Assembly (NCBI GenBank): GCA_937923365.1
Contig: CALAIJ010000270.1
Location: 1-15,596, forward strand
DNA length: 15,596 nt
Direction of reading: 5' to 3'
DNA from: an uncultured Sulfitobacter sp.
Lineage (GTDB): Bacteria; Pseudomonadota; Alphaproteobacteria; Rhodobacterales; Rhodobacteraceae
The translations under genes and the position numbers were made by a program. This document shows, one piece after another, positions 13,210 to 15,596 of the stretch. The notes under the pieces are model-generated. The model was given only the letters and a program-made list of their open reading frames with translations, was not told the DNA's origin and did no database searches. Each line of letters starts with the position of its first letter. Position 1 is the first letter of the stretch.

Positions 13210-14535
13210 ATGGGCCCCATCTATTCGCTGAGTGATTTTCTGGACATGGTCCGTCGCCGGATCGGCCTGATCTCCTTTTGCATCATTTTCGGGTGCATGG
13301 CGTCGGTGTTCTATGCGCTCGCGCAACCCCATTCCTACCGTTCCGCCGAAGTCATCCAGATCAAGCAACCCAAGATCGATAGCGAACTTGCCCCGACAAC
13401 CGTCGCCGGGTCCTCGGCGCGGCGTTTGCAGTTGATCGAACAGCAGGTCATGTCGCGCGGCAGTCTGCTTGAGATCATCGAGAAGTTCGGCCTGTTCAGC
13501 GATCAGCCCGATCTGCTGACCGCAGACAAGGTCAACTTGCTGCGCCAGTCGGTGTCGATCACCGGCGTGGCTGCGGTGCGCGAAGGATTTGCCGACGACG
13601 GGGCCATCGCTGTCCTGACGTTCACTGCGGAAATGCCGACGCCGGAACTGGCCCAAAGCATTGCGCACGAAGTCGCTGACCGCACCCGTGCGCTGACGCT
13701 CAAACAACGGCAGGAACAGACCGAAGAAACGCTCGCCTTTTTCAGCCAGCAATTTGACAAACTCACCGACGAGCTTGCCTTGGCCGAGGACGAGCTTGCC
13801 GCCTTCCGCACCGCCAATGATCTGTCCATCGAAGGCAGCCTTGGGTTTCTGCGCGACGAAATCTCCAGTCTCAATGAGGCCATTCTGACACTCGACCGCG
13901 AGATCATTGCGACCCAGCTTGCGCGCAACCGGATTGATCGCAGCCAGCGGGCCTCCACGGTGGAGCGTCAGGAAAGCGAGTTGCAAGACCAACTTGACAG
14001 CCTGACCAACCAGCGCACCCTGCTCGAAGCGCGGCGCAGCACTTTGGCCGACAGCATCGAGACCTCGCCCGAGGTGGAGCGGGAGCTGGCCAAGTTCGAG
14101 CGCCGCATCACCTCGTTGCAGGGCCAGTTGAACGTGATTGCCACCCGCCGCAGTGAAGCGGAAGTTGGCTTCTCTTTGGAATCCGCCGCCCGTGGTGAGC
14201 GTTTGACCACCATCGAGGAAGCGCCCCTGCCCGATTACCCCATTTCCATGAGCCGCAAGAAACTTGCCATGATGGGCGGGGTCGCAAGTGTGGGGCTGGG
14301 CCTGGTGCTTGCCTTTCTGATGGAACTGCGCCGTCCGATCGTCCGTACCGCCCGCCAGATGGAGAGGGAAACAGGGCTGCGCCCCGTCGTCTCCATCCCC
14401 GACATGCGCGGGGACAAGCAACGCCGCGACGGCAAGCGCGCAGGCTGGGCGCAGATGCTCGACAACCGCCGTGCTGCGGGCAAGCGTGGACGTGCCGCCC
14501 GACTGGCGCGCAATCCCGATTTGCGCAAAGGGTGA
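13210..14535 (+). CDS. Wzz/ExoP-type polysaccharide chain-length regulator
   Basis: A 441-residue inner-membrane polysaccharide co-polymerase. The N-terminal Wzz domain begins YSLSDFLDMVRRR, then membrane helix 1 (about 19-38). A long periplasmic part follows, with extended coiled-coil helices rich in Glu, Gln, Leu and Arg (about 170-320). The proline-rich motif APLPDYPISMSRKK (338-351) precedes membrane helix 2 (about 352-373). The cytoplasmic end starts RTARQMERETGLRPVVSIP and finishes with a strongly basic tail (14 Lys/Arg in the last 40 residues). There is no fused kinase domain; the separate P-loop protein just upstream replaces it, as in CapA/CapB pairs. The start is uncertain: TTG at 13204 is 5 bp after GAGG (13195-13198), while ATG 13210 is 11 bp after it. 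ATG is used here. Confidence 0.9.
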   Translation: MGPIYSLSDFLDMVRRRIGLISFCIIFGCMASVFYALAQPHSYRSAEVIQIKQPKIDSELAPTTVAGSSARRLQLIEQQVMSRGSLLEIIEKFGLFSDQPDLLTADKVNLLRQSVSITGVAAVREGFADDGAIAVLTFTAEMPTPELAQSIAHEVADRTRALTLKQRQEQTEETLAFFSQQFDKLTDELALAEDELAAFRTANDLSIEGSLGFLRDEISSLNEAILTLDREIIATQLARNRIDRSQRASTVERQESELQDQLDSLTNQRTLLEARRSTLADSIETSPEVERELAKFERRITSLQGQLNVIATRRSEAEVGFSLESAARGERLTTIEEAPLPDYPISMSRKKLAMMGGVASVGLGLVLAFLMELRRPIVRTARQMERETGLRPVVSIPDMRGDKQRRDGKRAGWAQMLDNRRAAGKRGRAARLARNPDLRKG

Positions 14536-14542
14536 CACATCC

Positions 14543-14564
14543 CGCTTTCCATGCGCTGAAAGCG
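14543..14564. other. Hairpin between wzz-like and glycosyltransferase genes
   Basis: CGCTTTC (14543-14549) and GAAAGCG (14558-14564) form a perfect 7-bp stem with an 8-nt loop, 8 bp after the wzz-like stop. There is no T-run. It is a possible mRNA processing or stability element in the 75-bp gap. Confidence 0.35.
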
Positions 14565-14610
14565 CGCGCCACCCACGGCCAGACACGCGCATAGACAGGA
14601 CACTGCCCCC

Positions 14611-15596
14611 GTGAAGATCGCCTATATCCTCAACACCTATCCGCAGCCTTCGCACAGCTTTATCCGCCGCGAAATCCGCGCGTTGGAGGCGCAAGGCCAT
14701 GAGGTTCTGCGCTTTGCCATGCGGCCCGCCGAGGGTACATTGGTCGATGCACAAGACAGGGCGGAGAAAGACAAGACTGAATACGTTCTGGCCGAAGGGG
14801 GCCGCGCCCTGATGGCCGCCTCCTTTGGTGCGTTCAAACGGGACGCAAGCGACTTCTGGCAGGCTCTGAAGCTGGCGATGCAGATGGGCGGCGTCTCCGA
14901 AGTGGGCCGCCTGCGCCACGGCATCTACCTGGCCGAAGCAGCCTATGTTGCCGAACGGTGCCGCGCCGAAGGTGTCACCCATGCGCATGCGCATTTTGGC
15001 ACCAACGCCGCGGTCGTCACCATGCTGAGCTCTCTGATGGGCGGCCCCAAGTTCAGCTTTACCGTTCACGGCCCCGAAGAATTCGACGCGCCCCGTGCGC
15101 TGTCTCTGGGCACCAAAATGCATCACGCGGACTTCACTGTTGCCATCAGCCAGTTCGGTCGCAGCCAGCTTTGCCGTTGGGCGGACCCTGCCGATTGGGC
15201 GCGTATCAACGTCGTGCATTGCGGCATCGAGCCTGCCAAGTTTGACGCCCCTGCCCCCATACCCGACGGCCCGCGCCGCGTGGTGGCGATCGGACGGCTG
15301 GTGGAACAAAAAGGCCAGCTTGCCCTGATCAAGGCCATGGCGCAGACGCAAGAGGACATCCACTTGAGCCTTGTCGGTGACGGCGAAATGCGCGGCGACA
15401 TCGAAGCGTTGATCGCACAGCACAGGCTGGGCGCCCGCGTCATCTTGACCGGCTGGCTGGACGAAGACGGGATCAAGGCGCAACTGGCCTCTGCCCATGC
15501 GTTGGTCATGCCCAGCTTTGCCGAAGGACTGCCCATGGTCGTCATGGAAGCCATGGCCGCCGCCCGCCCTGTCATTGCCACCTATATCGCCGGCAC
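14611..15596 (+). CDS. Glycosyltransferase family 4-like protein (3' end missing)
   Basis: An open frame from GTG 14611 runs to the window edge without a stop, giving 328 residues. It begins KIAYILNTYPQPSHSFIRRE, the N-terminal fold of GT-B glycosyltransferases resembling the WcaL/AmsK colanic-acid group. The sugar-acceptor-side motif HAHAHFGTNAAVVTML follows, then FTVHGPEEFD, the linker INVVHCGIEPAKF, and the donor domain VVAIGRLVEQKG, LVGDGEMR and PSFAEGLPMVVMEAMA with the family's E-x7-E signature. A retaining transferase acting at the cytoplasmic membrane on a nucleotide-sugar donor is expected, extending the lipid-linked repeat unit begun by the upstream sugar transferase. A weak AGGA lies 10 bp before the start. 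Specificity is unknown. Confidence 0.92.
   Translation, partial: MKIAYILNTYPQPSHSFIRREIRALEAQGHEVLRFAMRPAEGTLVDAQDRAEKDKTEYVLAEGGRALMAASFGAFKRDASDFWQALKLAMQMGGVSEVGRLRHGIYLAEAAYVAERCRAEGVTHAHAHFGTNAAVVTMLSSLMGGPKFSFTVHGPEEFDAPRALSLGTKMHHADFTVAISQFGRSQLCRWADPADWARINVVHCGIEPAKFDAPAPIPDGPRRVVAIGRLVEQKGQLALIKAMAQTQEDIHLSLVGDGEMRGDIEALIAQHRLGARVILTGWLDEDGIKAQLASAHALVMPSFAEGLPMVVMEAMAAARPVIATYIAG

Noticed and set aside
12982..15498. An 838-codon open frame on the minus strand spanning the end of the CpsD-like gene, wzz and the glycosyltransferase
   Set aside because: It is antisense to three genes with clear domain motifs. The translation is rich in His/Gln/Arg/Gly without a recognisable fold, as expected from the complement of GC-rich codons.

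Overview
The window looks like a chromosomal segment of an alphaproteobacterium of the Rhodobacteraceae, probably the Roseobacter group. The evidence is GC-rich DNA with strong third-position GC in genes, recognisable homoserine dehydrogenase, class II fructose-bisphosphatase and RecJ proteins close together, a GC-rich hairpin of the type I recall from this family, and an ExoY-like/Wzz exopolysaccharide set. The family assignment rests on recall of gene content, not on a search.

Left part (1-3125): the tail of an unidentified gene overlaps an atypical SDR/epimerase-like gene by 4 bp (ATGA). A pirin-family metalloprotein follows with its own promoter candidate and Shine-Dalgarno site. A leftward TetR/AcrR regulator then faces pirin across a structured intergenic region with two inverted repeats. 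A small lipoprotein gene diverges from the regulator, with a near-perfect operator-like palindrome between them.

Middle (3201-9188): hom (threonine/methionine branch), glpX (gluconeogenesis/Calvin-type sugar phosphate metabolism) and recJ (DNA repair nuclease) all point right. Between hom and glpX lies a leftward, translationally coupled two-gene signalling cassette: a soluble PAS histidine kinase and a single-domain response regulator. After recJ comes a tRNA-Glu(UUC) gene with a well-spaced promoter and a T-run terminator.

Right part (9289-15596): an FAD-dependent GMC oxidoreductase is followed by a long, AT-richer, gene-poor leader (10888-11379) containing two pairs of direct repeats. Four rightward exopolysaccharide genes come next: an ExoY/WbaP-type initiating sugar transferase, a CpsD/CapB-like P-loop protein, a Wzz-type chain-length regulator with a basic cytoplasmic tail, and a family-4-like glycosyltransferase cut by the window end. 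They would act together: the sugar transferase loads the first sugar on lipid, glycosyltransferases extend the unit, and the Wzz and P-loop proteins control polymerisation and export.

The most notable oddity is the P-loop protein. It has Asn where the Walker A lysine belongs, Asn in place of the second Walker A' aspartate, and no C-terminal tyrosine cluster, which suggests a degenerate (pseudo) tyrosine-kinase partner. No mobile element, CRISPR array or defence system was found.
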